The position numbers were made by a program, and so were the translations under genes. The notes beneath the pieces are model-generated. The model worked only from the letters and a program-made list of their open reading frames with translations. It was not told the origin of the DNA and made no database searches. From assembly GCF_003478505.1 (NCBI RefSeq), contig NZ_QUFI01000013.1, forward strand, positions 35,150 to 99,149: a stretch of 64,000 bases of DNA, read 5' to 3'. The stretch is from Clostridium sp. AF27-2AA (GTDB lineage Bacteria; Bacillota; Clostridia; Lachnospirales; Lachnospiraceae). Shown one piece after another: positions 1-7,867 of this stretch (the first letter of the stretch is position 1; each line of letters opens with the position of its first letter).

Positions 1-466
1 AACGGTCGTAAAAGCCGCCGCCGTATCCCATGCGTTTGCCTTCCCGGGTAAAGGCCGTTCCCGGCGTGATCACCACGGCCTGCGGGCAGTCTGCTTTCGC
101 GCAGTATCCTGCCGGTTCCTGAATATCCTGAAAGCCCGGAATCAAATCTTCCCGGCCACGTACCAGATAAAAATCCATCCGGTCCCCGGCTACCCGCGGC
201 AGAGCCACCGATAAGCCCTGCTGCCACAGCGCATCCATAAGCCCAAAGGTATCTGCCTCGCCGCCAAAGGATGCGTAAAGATACACCGTGTCCGGGATGT
301 TTTCTTCCATCCGCAGCCTGTTAAGCAGTGTTAACACCTGTTCCCGGATTTTCCGGTCCATAATGTCTTTCCTGCCAATGGATTCCGGCTTTAAAAGTTC
401 TGCCCGCAGTGTACGGATCTGTCTGCGGATTTCTTTTTTAAGACTGAGTGTCTTTGATTCCGCCAT
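1..466 (-). CDS. 5-formyltetrahydrofolate cyclo-ligase, C-terminus cut by window edge
   Basis: Converts 5-formyl-THF to 5,10-methenyl-THF with ATP in cytosolic one-carbon metabolism. About 155 residues are visible from ATG at 466; the frame is open to base 1, so the C-terminus lies outside the window. The strongest sign is the family motif near the visible end, MGYGGGFYDRF, preceded by VITPGTAF and an N-terminal basic helix (KKEIRRQIRTLR) typical of the family. The start overlaps the end of the upstream DUF896 gene by 29 bases, which points to translational coupling. Downstream genes cannot be seen; proA could follow, since it is absent next to proB here. Confidence 0.93.
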   Translation of the reverse strand, partial: MAESKTLSLKKEIRRQIRTLRAELLKPESIGRKDIMDRKIREQVLTLLNRLRMEENIPDTVYLYASFGGEADTFGLMDALWQQGLSVALPRVAGDRMDFYLVRGREDLIPGFQDIQEPAGYCAKADCPQAVVITPGTAFTREGKRMGYGGGFYDR

Positions 467-665
467 ATTTTTTGCCCAGATCGGTAATACTGCCGTCTTT
501 CTCCTTAATGGAAATGTTGTTTAAGTGTGCCCTCATATTATTTTTAATAGCTGCCACATATTCTTTGCGGAGTCTTGCCTGCTCTGCTTTCTCCTCTTCT
601 GTCAGTCCAACGGACTGAGATTTGTGATAGAGGGTGTTAATCCGGTCGATACTGCTCTGATCCAT
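438..665 (-). CDS. DUF896 (YnzC-like) small protein
   Basis: A 75-residue, two-helix protein of the DUF896/YnzC family. It shows the family pattern IDRINTLYHKSQ, then LTEEEKAEQARLRKEY and a tail rich in charged residues. B. subtilis YnzC and YneA-operon relatives are small cytosolic proteins without a firm biochemical role, so no function is assigned. I chose the second of two in-frame ATGs (665, reading MDQSSID) because AAAGGAG lies 7 bases before it, whereas the first ATG is only 1 base from that site. The gene sits 21 bases after proB and its last 29 bases overlap the cyclo-ligase gene. Confidence 0.85.
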   Translation of the reverse strand: MDQSSIDRINTLYHKSQSVGLTEEEKAEQARLRKEYVAAIKNNMRAHLNNISIKEKDGSITDLGKKYGGIKDTQS

Positions 666-686
666 ATTCATTCTCCTTTGCTCTTT

Positions 687-1538
687 TTAGATTTCATATT
701 TCGTATTAATGTAATCCATCAAATCAAAATCCCGGTTGGGATGCGCCAGAAACAGGGTTCCCTTCTCTTCCCCGTTTACCAGTTCGTGAATCACATTCAC
801 ATCATCCGCGTTACAGATGATCATGTCGGATCCGCTGTCGGTGGCAATCCGGGCTGCTGCCAGCTTGGCCGCCATGCCTCCGGTCCCCACATCACTGCCG
901 GAGCCGCCGCCCATACCGATAAGCTCCGGTGTGATTTCTTCCACCAGACCGATAAACCTCGCGTCCGGATTCTTATGTGGATCCTTGGAATACAGCCCGT
1001 CAATATCAGACATGAGGATCAGAAGATCCGCGCCGATGAGGGCCGCCACAATGGCAGAAAGCCGGTCGTTATCACCGAACTGGATCTCATGGGTGGAAAC
1101 CGTATCGTTCTCATTGACAACCGGTACTGCCCCAAGCTGCAAAAGCTCCTCAAAGGTATTCTGGGCATTCATCCTGGAATTTTCGTTGGTCATGGTATCC
1201 TTCGTCAGAAGTACCTGCGCCGCAATATGGTTGTACTCAGAAAAGATACGCTGGTACACCATCATCAGGCGTGCCTGACCAACCGCCGCGTAAGCCTGTT
1301 TTTCTGAAATGGTCTGAGGACGTTTCTGGCCGCCCAGAGCCTGCCTTCCTGCTGCGATCGCACCGGAAGAAACCAGAACTACGTCCTTTCCTTCTCCCTT
1401 CAGATCACAGATCACGCGAATCAGTTTTTCAATCTTAAAAAGGTTCAGTTCTCCGGTCTTTTCATGGGTCAGGGAGGAAGAACCGATCTTGATGACGATC
1501 CGCTTTTTGTCTTTCAGTTTATCTCTGAAACTGTTCAT
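687..1538 (-). CDS. proB: Glutamate 5-kinase, short form without PUA domain
   Basis: Phosphorylates glutamate to glutamyl-5-phosphate, first step of proline synthesis. The 283 residues form a single amino acid kinase domain: IVIKIGSSSLT near the N-terminus, VLVSSGAIAAG, the substrate loop VNENDTVST, and FGDNDRLSAIVA followed by LLILMSDIDGLYS. The C-terminal PUA domain of E. coli-type enzymes (about 370 residues) is absent; the short form is common in Clostridia. The start at 1538 is set by AAGGAG 6 bases upstream; an in-frame ATG ten codons further up has no such site. The usual partner proA is not in view. It lies 50 bases downstream of an FAD oxidoreductase and probably shares its transcript. 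Confidence 0.95.
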   Translation of the reverse strand: MNSFRDKLKDKKRIVIKIGSSSLTHEKTGELNLFKIEKLIRVICDLKGEGKDVVLVSSGAIAAGRQALGGQKRPQTISEKQAYAAVGQARLMMVYQRIFSEYNHIAAQVLLTKDTMTNENSRMNAQNTFEELLQLGAVPVVNENDTVSTHEIQFGDNDRLSAIVAALIGADLLILMSDIDGLYSKDPHKNPDARFIGLVEEITPELIGMGGGSGSDVGTGGMAAKLAAARIATDSGSDMIICNADDVNVIHELVNGEEKGTLFLAHPNRDFDLMDYINTKYEI

Positions 1539-1588
1539 ATTCTGCTCCTTATCGGAATGCCGCCACACGAAGCTGCATCCGCGTACTT

Positions 1589-3217
1589 TTATTTATCATT
1601 CCTGCACGGGCTGTAACGCCTTGCGATGGCCTCGGCCACCTTCACGCCATCCATGGCCGCGGAAGTAATGCCTCCCGCATAGCCGGCGCCCTCTCCGCAA
1701 GGGTAAAGTCCCCGCACCTCGCTCTCAAACTGCTCATCTCGCCAGATACGCACCGGAGAAGATGTCCGGCTCTCAATGCCTGCAAAGACGGCATCCGGAC
1801 GGTCAAAGCCGTGAATCATGTGTCCGAATCCTTCCATGGCCTCAATCAGTGCCAGATTCAGCGGCTCCGGCATAATGGAACGGACATCGCCAAAGGCCCA
1901 CCCGCCCCGCATCTGCGGTACCACATCCCCCAGCTTTGTACTAATGGCATTCTTGCAAAAATCTCCGTAAAGCTGTACTGGAATCTTTCCGCCCGCAGCC
2001 CGGTACGCTGCTTCCTCCAGTTTTCGCTGGAAGGCCACACCGCTTAAAGGCCCGCTCTCCGGGAAATCCTCCGGCGTGACCGTAACGATCAGAGCGCTGT
2101 TGGCGTTCTCTCCGGCCCGGTCATGATAACTCATGCCATTTACAGCCAGACGCCCCTCTTCTGAAGAAGCGTTCACCACATAGCCGCCCGGGCACATACA
2201 GAAGCTATACACGCCGCGTCCGCTTTTTGTCTGTCTGGTCAGCTTGTAGTTTGCTGCGCCAAGAGTGCCGGCATCCTCCCGTCCATACTGGGAAAGATTG
2301 ATCATCTTCTGTGGATGCTGGATACGCAGTCCCACCGCAAACGCCTTCTGTTCCATAGGTATCTGACGATCTAACAGCATGGAAAAGGTATCTCTCGCAC
2401 TGTGTCCAATGGCCAGCACCACCACACTGCTTTTGATTTCTTCTTCCAACGGATTGCCTGTCTGCGGGTCTGCAAACGAAACTTTTACACCGCATACCCG
2501 GCTGCCCTCTGTCAGAAGATCTGTCACCTGAGTATCAAACCGCACGTTTCCGCCAAGACGATTGATTTCCTCCCGCATATGTTTTACCACCTCAGCCAGT
2601 ACATCCGTGCCGATATGAGGTTTGTGATCATATAAGATAGAAGGATCCGCGCCAAACTCCATAAAAAGCTCCAGGACCAGCTTTCCGCGCCCCACGGGGT
2701 CCTTCACCAGGGTATTCAGCTTTCCATCAGAAAATGTGCCCGCTCCGCCCTCGCCAAACTGTACATTGGTCTGGACATCCAGCGGACCGCCCTGCCAGAA
2801 GGCATTTACCTTTTTCTGACGTTCCTCCACAGAACTTCCCCGCTCTAAAAGAATGGGCCGATAGCCGTGCCGCGCCAGCATCAGTCCGCAAAACAGTCCC
2901 GCCGGGCCGGTTCCAATGATGACCGGGCGTTCCCCCATACGCTCCTCTCCCGCTTCCGGGAACTGATAGCGCGTTTCCTTACAGAGATTTACCTGGGGAC
3001 TTTTCACTTTATGTAAAATTTCAGCTTCTTTTTTCACCGAAACATCAATGGTATAGCTGTAAAAAAGCTCCGGTTTCTTTCTTGCATCCAGAGAACGTTT
3101 CCGAATGTAAAGCTCTTTTATTTCTTCCGGCGAAACCCGCAAAAGCTTTGCCGCCTTTTTCGTAAGTGCCTCCGGCGTGTGATCTGCCGGAAGCTTGATC
3201 TGTGTTAATCGTATCAT
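1589..3217 (-). CDS. FAD-dependent dehydrogenase, COG2509 type
   Basis: A 542-residue flavoprotein. Residues 1-90 form an N-terminal domain (MIRLTQIKLPADHT, then a segment carrying IKELYIRKRSLDARKK); the FAD Rossmann motif VIIGTGPAGLFCGLMLARHG begins near residue 98, followed by the acidic strand end LLERG. A second motif, VVLAIGHSARDTF, and a C-terminal GEGAGYAGGITSAAMDG complete the FAD fold. The family (uncharacterised FAD-dependent dehydrogenases) has no agreed substrate. It starts 3 bases after another FAD protein of a different family (COG2081), which makes joint expression nearly certain. GGGAGA lies upstream of the ATG at 3217. Confidence 0.85.
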   Translation of the reverse strand: MIRLTQIKLPADHTPEALTKKAAKLLRVSPEEIKELYIRKRSLDARKKPELFYSYTIDVSVKKEAEILHKVKSPQVNLCKETRYQFPEAGEERMGERPVIIGTGPAGLFCGLMLARHGYRPILLERGSSVEERQKKVNAFWQGGPLDVQTNVQFGEGGAGTFSDGKLNTLVKDPVGRGKLVLELFMEFGADPSILYDHKPHIGTDVLAEVVKHMREEINRLGGNVRFDTQVTDLLTEGSRVCGVKVSFADPQTGNPLEEEIKSSVVVLAIGHSARDTFSMLLDRQIPMEQKAFAVGLRIQHPQKMINLSQYGREDAGTLGAANYKLTRQTKSGRGVYSFCMCPGGYVVNASSEEGRLAVNGMSYHDRAGENANSALIVTVTPEDFPESGPLSGVAFQRKLEEAAYRAAGGKIPVQLYGDFCKNAISTKLGDVVPQMRGGWAFGDVRSIMPEPLNLALIEAMEGFGHMIHGFDRPDAVFAGIESRTSSPVRIWRDEQFESEVRGLYPCGEGAGYAGGITSAAMDGVKVAEAIARRYSPCRNDK

Positions 3218-3220
3218 AAT

Positions 3221-4447
3221 TTAGTTTCTCCCTGCCGTTCTTCCAGCCACAGCTCCAGTACTCCAGGCCCACTGAAGGTTATAGCCGCCGCAGATGCCAT
3301 CTACATCCGTCAGCTCTCCCACCAGGAACAACCCCTTCACCAGTTTGGATTCCAGAGTATCCGGGCGAATATCCCTGGTATCTACTCCGCCACAGCAGAC
3401 CTGGGCCTGCTCAAAGCTGTTTGTAGAAGTGACCGGCACTTCAAATTTTTTCAGCTGCATGGTCAATGTATCCAGCTGAGCGTCCTTTAACCGGTCACAG
3501 GTCAGGTTCATTGGAATTCCCGCCTGTTTTAACAATACCGCAGCCAGCTTCTTATTCAAAACTCCATTTAAAAACTCTCCGGACGGCCGGTAACCCAGTG
3601 CCGCCTTTCTCTGTTTTAACATGCTTCTGGTATCCTCCATGCTTTTGGAGGGGAAGAAATCCAGCACTGCGCTGACCTGCCTTCCCTCATCCAGGGCACA
3701 GGCCGCATAACGGCTCACCTGAAAGGTGGGGATTCCAGAGATGCCATAATCCGTCAACTGTACCTCTCCTTCATCGGCTGCCAGAGTTTTTCCGTCACTC
3801 ATCAGCCGCACCACTGCCTCACAGCGCACGCCGGCCAGCTGTTTAAAGAACGTCCCCTTGCATTTTAACTGTACTAATGCCGGAAGCGGCTTGATGATGG
3901 TATGCCCGAAGGATTTTGCCAGGTCATAGCCGCTGCCGTCGGAACCGGACACCGGAGCTGCCTTGGAACCAGCCGCCAGAATGAGGCTGTCCACTTTAAA
4001 CGTGCCCTGGTCACTCTCTACAGTAAACATGCCATTTTTCATCTTCCATGCCTTTTTGATGTGGCAGGAAAGCACCGTCTGAACACCCAGATGCTCTGTC
4101 TCAAAGCGCAGAGCGTCCAGCACGGAAGCCGCCTGGTCCGAATTCGGGTAAATATAGCCATTCCGGTTCTTGGTCACAATGCCGATACTGTCAAAAAAGT
4201 TCAGCGTATCCCAGACAGAAAAACGGTCCAGCACCTTCATAGGAAACAGCTTCTGGCTGCTCCGGTAATGCTCTGGCCGCAAAGACAGATTGGTCATATT
4301 GCACCGTCCGTTTCCCGTGGATAAAATCTTCTTTCCCACCCGGTCCATATGCTCTAAAATAGTCACCTCTGCGCCTTCCCGGGCCGCCATGATGGCTGCC
4401 ATCAGGCCGGAAGCCCCGCCTCCGATGATCAGTACTTTTTTCTTCAC
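3221..4447 (-). CDS. HI0933/YhiN-family flavoprotein (COG2081)
   Basis: A 408-residue NAD(P)/FAD-dependent oxidoreductase. It begins with a dinucleotide-binding motif, VLIIGGGASGLMAAIMAAR, then LEHMDRVGKKILSTGNGRCN, the signature of the HI0933 family, and ends with a C-terminal FAD contact GELTDVDGICGGYNLQWAW. Its physiological substrate is unknown; relatives have been called putative glutamate synthase-like or aminoacetone oxidases without firm proof. The start codon is GTG at 4447 with GGAGGAG 5 bases upstream. A good promoter lies at 4486-4514, so this gene heads a transcript that probably runs through the COG2509 gene, proB, DUF896 and the cyclo-ligase. Confidence 0.87.
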   Translation of the reverse strand: MKKKVLIIGGGASGLMAAIMAAREGAEVTILEHMDRVGKKILSTGNGRCNMTNLSLRPEHYRSSQKLFPMKVLDRFSVWDTLNFFDSIGIVTKNRNGYIYPNSDQAASVLDALRFETEHLGVQTVLSCHIKKAWKMKNGMFTVESDQGTFKVDSLILAAGSKAAPVSGSDGSGYDLAKSFGHTIIKPLPALVQLKCKGTFFKQLAGVRCEAVVRLMSDGKTLAADEGEVQLTDYGISGIPTFQVSRYAACALDEGRQVSAVLDFFPSKSMEDTRSMLKQRKAALGYRPSGEFLNGVLNKKLAAVLLKQAGIPMNLTCDRLKDAQLDTLTMQLKKFEVPVTSTNSFEQAQVCCGGVDTRDIRPDTLESKLVKGLFLVGELTDVDGICGGYNLQWAWSTGAVAGRTAGRN

Positions 4448-4485
4448 GTTTCTCCTCCGTAATTTTCCTCAGTCATTTGGATTCT

Positions 4486-4514
4486 ATTTTATCCAGTTTA
4501 CCTTTTCTTTTCAA
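4486..4514 (-). promoter_or_regulatory. Sigma-A-type promoter for the FAD oxidoreductase/proB unit
   Basis: On the minus strand TTGAAA (4509-4514) and TAAAAT (4486-4491) are 17 bases apart. The GTG start of the HI0933-family gene follows about 40 bases later. Confidence 0.65.
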
Positions 4515-4567
4515 GCACAATTTACATCCTGCACAAAACCTGTATAAGTCCTGTATTTCCTGCCTGA

Positions 4568-4966
4568 TCAGCTTGTGTAGGATTCCAGGTAATTAAACAC
4601 CTCCGCCATGGAAGAAAACCAGATTCCTTCCCGCAGTTTTGTCCGCTCGGCCAGTGGAAAATCCATCAGAGGCACATGAGTATACAGGCAGATGGTTTTC
4701 CGGTCCTTTAAAAACACCAGAAGTACACCATCTTCTGCTACCAGATAATACGTTTCTCCCCCTTCTGTTACAGCCTGCACATGATCCTTGTTCGATGCCA
4801 TCTGGTCTTCTGTCACTGTCTCCGGTGCCGCCTCACTCTCGATTGCGGTTTCCGATGTTCCCATGGCTCCGCTGTTTTCCCTGCTCCGCTGCACAAAAAA
4901 GCCGATCAGAAAACAGACCAGGCTGACTCCCAGAAACAAAAATAAACAGATCCTATACTTTTTCAT
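4568..4966 (-). CDS. Membrane-anchored protein with BofC C-terminal-like domain
   Basis: A 132-residue protein with one N-terminal membrane segment (ICLFLFLGVSLVCFLIGFF, residues 5-23), an acidic, Ser/Thr/Glu-rich linker to about residue 65 and a compact C-terminal domain. That domain (YYLVAEDGVLLVFLKDRK, then PLAERTKLREGIWFSSMAEV and FNYLESY) resembles by eye the C-terminal domain of BofC, the sporulation protein that restrains SpoIVB signalling in Bacillus. The match is from memory of BofC (a strand pair with DG, then a helix with LREGI), so the family call is tentative. GGAGGG lies 7 bases before the ATG. It follows the DUF3048 lipoprotein gene by 96 bases. A role outside sporulation is equally possible. 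Confidence 0.55.
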   Translation of the reverse strand: MKKYRICLFLFLGVSLVCFLIGFFVQRSRENSGAMGTSETAIESEAAPETVTEDQMASNKDHVQAVTEGGETYYLVAEDGVLLVFLKDRKTICLYTHVPLMDFPLAERTKLREGIWFSSMAEVFNYLESYTS

Positions 4967-5042
4967 GGAAAGTCCCTCCAGGTATAGTATCTGCTTATTT
5001 TTTTAATTTATCCAGTTTTGATATCACTGCCGTCTTCACAGC

Positions 5043-5060
5043 CGCATAGCAGGGCCTGCT
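5043..5060. other. Short hairpin after the DUF3048 stop codon
   Basis: On the minus strand ATAGCAG and CTGCTAT flank GCC directly after the stop codon of the DUF3048 gene. There is no T run after it, so it is a weak terminator candidate or a 3'-end stabilising hairpin. Confidence 0.3.
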
Positions 5061-5062
5061 AT

Positions 5063-6226
5063 TTACTTTCCTTCAATTTTCGCCGGCTGCATATCGTTGG
5101 TGGTGCAGATGCAGATCCAGGTCTTCCCCGGATTTAAGGTGATTTCGTTACCGGACGCATCGTAGTAGTGCGTTACGCCAAATTCTCCGTCCTTCTCACA
5201 GGTGATATCCTCCACCTGGCCATTGGAAATGTAATAGCCCCAGGTGTCTGCCTGTACGTTAATGTTCCGGTACTCTGTGGACGCATAGTAAGCCGCCGGA
5301 CAGTACTGAATGATGATGTTCTTCACCGCAATCTGTCCCTCGTTTCCCATATGCGGTCCGCCGTACTGGAAACGGTAATACAGTCCATCATCCTCATGAT
5401 ACTCAAACCACGGATTGTTCAGTTTGTAACCTGGTGTTACCTTGTAAGCCTCACGCACATCCGCCCCGTGCATAACCGCCTGGGTGCCTTCCTTCGCAAA
5501 CTTGAAATGCCCGTCATAGTCCGCGTCATACTCCTGGCTGTAGCCAAGTTTCTCAATCGCGCGCTGAATGCCCCCAAAGCTTGCATAGGCGTTGTGCGGA
5601 GATTTTTTATCCTTGGAGCGGAAATAGGCGGTGCTTCCCTCTCCCTCAATACCGTTGATGTTATCAACAAACTTCAGATATGGCTTTGCAAATGTACTCT
5701 GTCCGAAATGCGCATAGATGGCGTCAAACTCCCGGGCAAAATACACATAGTAAGTACGGCAGCTGCGCACGGAGCCAATGCGGGTTAAGTCATCGTAATC
5801 CTCCATGACCGCCAGATAGCGGTTCATGGTAGCCTCAACCGGTGCCTCATAAACCACTCCGGCCCGGTTGATGCCGTACTGCGGCAGAGCAGCCTTGTCG
5901 TTGCTCATCATAATGGCCAACGGACGGCGGTTGCCCTGGGAGACCGGCACCATCTCTCCCGTGAGATAGCTGCGGATCATGCCGTCTTTCTCCACTCTTG
6001 GCTCCTGCTCATCCGGGTCTGCAGCCTCTGTCTCCGGTGCTTCAGTCTCCGGCGCCTCGGTTTCAATCTCAATCGGCTTTGTCTCCGGCGCTTCCGATGC
6101 CGATTCTACCGTAATCTTATTGTCTGCTTCTTTTGCTCCGCAGCCGGTCAGTGCCGCAGCCCCCACTGCAAGACACCATGCTGCCATTATCCCAAACGCA
6201 TATTTCTTCCCCTTGTTTTTTCTCAT
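5063..6226 (-). CDS. DUF3048 (YerB-like) lipoprotein
   Basis: A 387-residue extracytoplasmic lipoprotein. The signal peptide ends with the lipobox LTGC near residue 29; a repetitive acidic linker (TEAPETEAPETEA) follows, and the DUF3048 domain starts around residue 85 (RRPLAIMMSNDKAALPQYGI, then RAGVVYEAPVEATMNRYLA). Other family signatures are RIGSVRSCRTYYV and YAHFGQS, and a C-terminal half ending NPGKTWICICTTN. B. subtilis YerB is the family model; no enzymatic activity is established. Its ATG overlaps the ybeY stop codon (ATGA), so the two are translationally coupled, an odd pairing of a surface lipoprotein with an rRNA maturation RNase. Confidence 0.88.
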   Translation of the reverse strand: MRKNKGKKYAFGIMAAWCLAVGAAALTGCGAKEADNKITVESASEAPETKPIEIETEAPETEAPETEAADPDEQEPRVEKDGMIRSYLTGEMVPVSQGNRRPLAIMMSNDKAALPQYGINRAGVVYEAPVEATMNRYLAVMEDYDDLTRIGSVRSCRTYYVYFAREFDAIYAHFGQSTFAKPYLKFVDNINGIEGEGSTAYFRSKDKKSPHNAYASFGGIQRAIEKLGYSQEYDADYDGHFKFAKEGTQAVMHGADVREAYKVTPGYKLNNPWFEYHEDDGLYYRFQYGGPHMGNEGQIAVKNIIIQYCPAAYYASTEYRNINVQADTWGYYISNGQVEDITCEKDGEFGVTHYYDASGNEITLNPGKTWICICTTNDMQPAKIEGK

Positions 6227-6720
6227 CTATGATAGCCCTCTCCTGCCAGTATCTCTCTCTGTCGGGTTTCCATTACCTCGCGTTCCGCGTCCTCCATATG
6301 GTCATAGCCGCACAGATGCAGCATGCTGTGGGCAATCAGGAAGGCCAGCTCCCGTTCCCTGGAATGGCCATACTTTTCTGCCTGCTCAATGACCTTCTCC
6401 ACAGAAACAATGATATCTCCCAGAATCAGTTCTCCGGTCTCCGGATTGAAATAATCCTCTACTGCTTCCTCCACATGGCTGAAATCGGATTCCTTCTCAA
6501 AGTCAATCATTGGGAAGGAAAGCACATCCGTCGGACGGTCGATCTGGCGGTAATCCCGGTTGATTTCCTGAATCGCGTCATTGTCGGTGAGGATCAGGTT
6601 CACCTCTGCCTCATAAGGACATTTCTCATAGTCCAGCGCTGCCGGGATGATGTCGTTTGCGACCTTTTCATAGTCCACATCCAAAGGCTTGTCTGTCTCA
6701 TATTCAATGTTAATCGTCAT
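6223..6720 (-). CDS. ybeY: Endoribonuclease YbeY
   Basis: Zinc-dependent single-strand endoribonuclease for 16S rRNA 3'-end maturation and 70S ribosome quality control. The 165 residues carry the family signature HSMLHLCGYDH, whose three histidines bind zinc, preceded by DVLSFPM and LGDIIVS. The start at 6720 (MTINIEYE) agrees with the family length; an upstream in-frame ATG would add nine residues without a better ribosome binding site. It lies 68 bases after phoH, the usual neighbour in Firmicutes, and its stop codon overlaps the start of the DUF3048 lipoprotein gene. Confidence 0.95.
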   Translation of the reverse strand: MTINIEYETDKPLDVDYEKVANDIIPAALDYEKCPYEAEVNLILTDNDAIQEINRDYRQIDRPTDVLSFPMIDFEKESDFSHVEEAVEDYFNPETGELILGDIIVSVEKVIEQAEKYGHSRERELAFLIAHSMLHLCGYDHMEDAEREVMETRQREILAGEGYHR

Positions 6721-6788
6721 AGTGTATTCCGCCTTTCTGCCAGACAATATTTTTTCGGCCCGGCATCGTTATGGTCTTATCGTTTCCG

Positions 6789-7808
6789 TTATCTGTGATA
6801 TCTGAACTCTTTTAATCTGTGCGTTTTTTCCTTCGCCGGCTGTTTGGCCGGATTCTTTTTCTCGTAGTCATCATACGCCTGCACGATCTTCTGAACCAGC
6901 GGATGACGTACCACATCATTGCTGGTCAGGTTGCAAAAGCCGATATCATCAATCTTTCCAAGCACTCTCATAGCCACATCCAGGCCGGATACCGCACCGC
7001 CCGGCAGGTCCTTCTGGGTCTTATCACCGGTGATGATGACCTTGGAGCCAAATCCAATACGGGTCAGAAACATCTTCATCTGAGCCGGCGTGGTATTCTG
7101 TGCCTCATCCAGAATGATATAGGCGTTATCCAGGGTACGTCCGCGCATATACGCAAGCGGTGCCACCTCAATCAGCCCCTTTTCCTGATTGTGCAGGAAA
7201 CTTTCCGCCCCCATGATCTGATACAGGGCGTCATAGAGCGGACGCAGGTACGGGTCGATCTTGCTCTGCAGGTCACCCGGCAGAAAGCCCAGTTTCTCTC
7301 CCGCCTCAATAGCCGGACGGGTTAAAATGATGCGGTTCACATCGCCGTTCTTGAATGCGGAAATCGCCATGGCCATAGCCAGATACGTCTTGCCGGTTCC
7401 GGCCGGTCCGATGCCGAAGACGATCATCTTCTTTCGGATGGTATCTACATACTGCTTCTGTCCTACGGTTTTCGGCTTCACCGGTTTTCCGTTGATGGTA
7501 CGGCAGATGATATCTTTGTCAATCTCAAGGATCGCATCGTCTGACTCAGTAAAGCATAAGGACAGCGCATAGTCCACATTCTGCTCGGTGATGGCGTTGC
7601 CGCGTTTTGACAGCTCCACCAGATTGTTAAACACGCTCTTGGCACGGCGGATCATCAGTTCCGGCCCGATCAGCTTAATGGCACCGTCTCTTGCCACGAT
7701 GGTCACGTGCAGTGTCCGCTCGATTTTCTTTAAGTAGCTGTCAAATTGTCCGCATACATTTTTCTCATGCTCTGCCGGGATATCAATTATTGTCTCAATT
7801 ACACTCAT
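6789..7808 (-). CDS. phoH: PhoH-family ATPase
   Basis: A 339-residue cytosolic ATPase of the PhoH/YbeZ type. An N-terminal KH-like segment (HVTIVARDGAIKLIGPELMI) precedes the RecA-like core with Walker A GIGPAGTGKTYLAMAMA near residue 134 and Walker B AYIILDEAQNTT. YbeZ proteins are thought to work with YbeY in rRNA processing, and the immediate downstream gene here is ybeY. Upstream are the sporulation genes yqfD and yqfC, the same order as in Bacillus. A palindromic repeat separates yqfD from this gene. Length and motifs are ordinary. Confidence 0.95.
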   Translation of the reverse strand: MSVIETIIDIPAEHEKNVCGQFDSYLKKIERTLHVTIVARDGAIKLIGPELMIRRAKSVFNNLVELSKRGNAITEQNVDYALSLCFTESDDAILEIDKDIICRTINGKPVKPKTVGQKQYVDTIRKKMIVFGIGPAGTGKTYLAMAMAISAFKNGDVNRIILTRPAIEAGEKLGFLPGDLQSKIDPYLRPLYDALYQIMGAESFLHNQEKGLIEVAPLAYMRGRTLDNAYIILDEAQNTTPAQMKMFLTRIGFGSKVIITGDKTQKDLPGGAVSGLDVAMRVLGKIDDIGFCNLTSNDVVRHPLVQKIVQAYDDYEKKNPAKQPAKEKTHRLKEFRYHR

Positions 7809-7833
7809 TCTATATTGTTTACTCCTTACTATA

Positions 7834-7867
7834 TCATACGAAATTTTCAGTTCAGAAAATTTCTACC
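7834..7867 (-). repeat. Dispersed palindromic repeat, copy A (yqfD 3' end)
   Basis: A 34-base element whose core is the inverted repeat GAAATTTTC / GAAAATTTC (9-base arms, 6-base loop), flanked on the minus strand by GGTA before and GTATGA after. The yqfD stop codon (7847-7849) lies inside it, so the repeat also encodes the last residues of YqfD (RNFLN). Two related copies are at 9145-9178 and 24137-24170, in the same orientation. Confidence 0.7.

Noticed and set aside
525..1307. A 260-codon plus-strand frame over proB
   Set aside because: Antisense shadow of proB and DUF896; no start signal.
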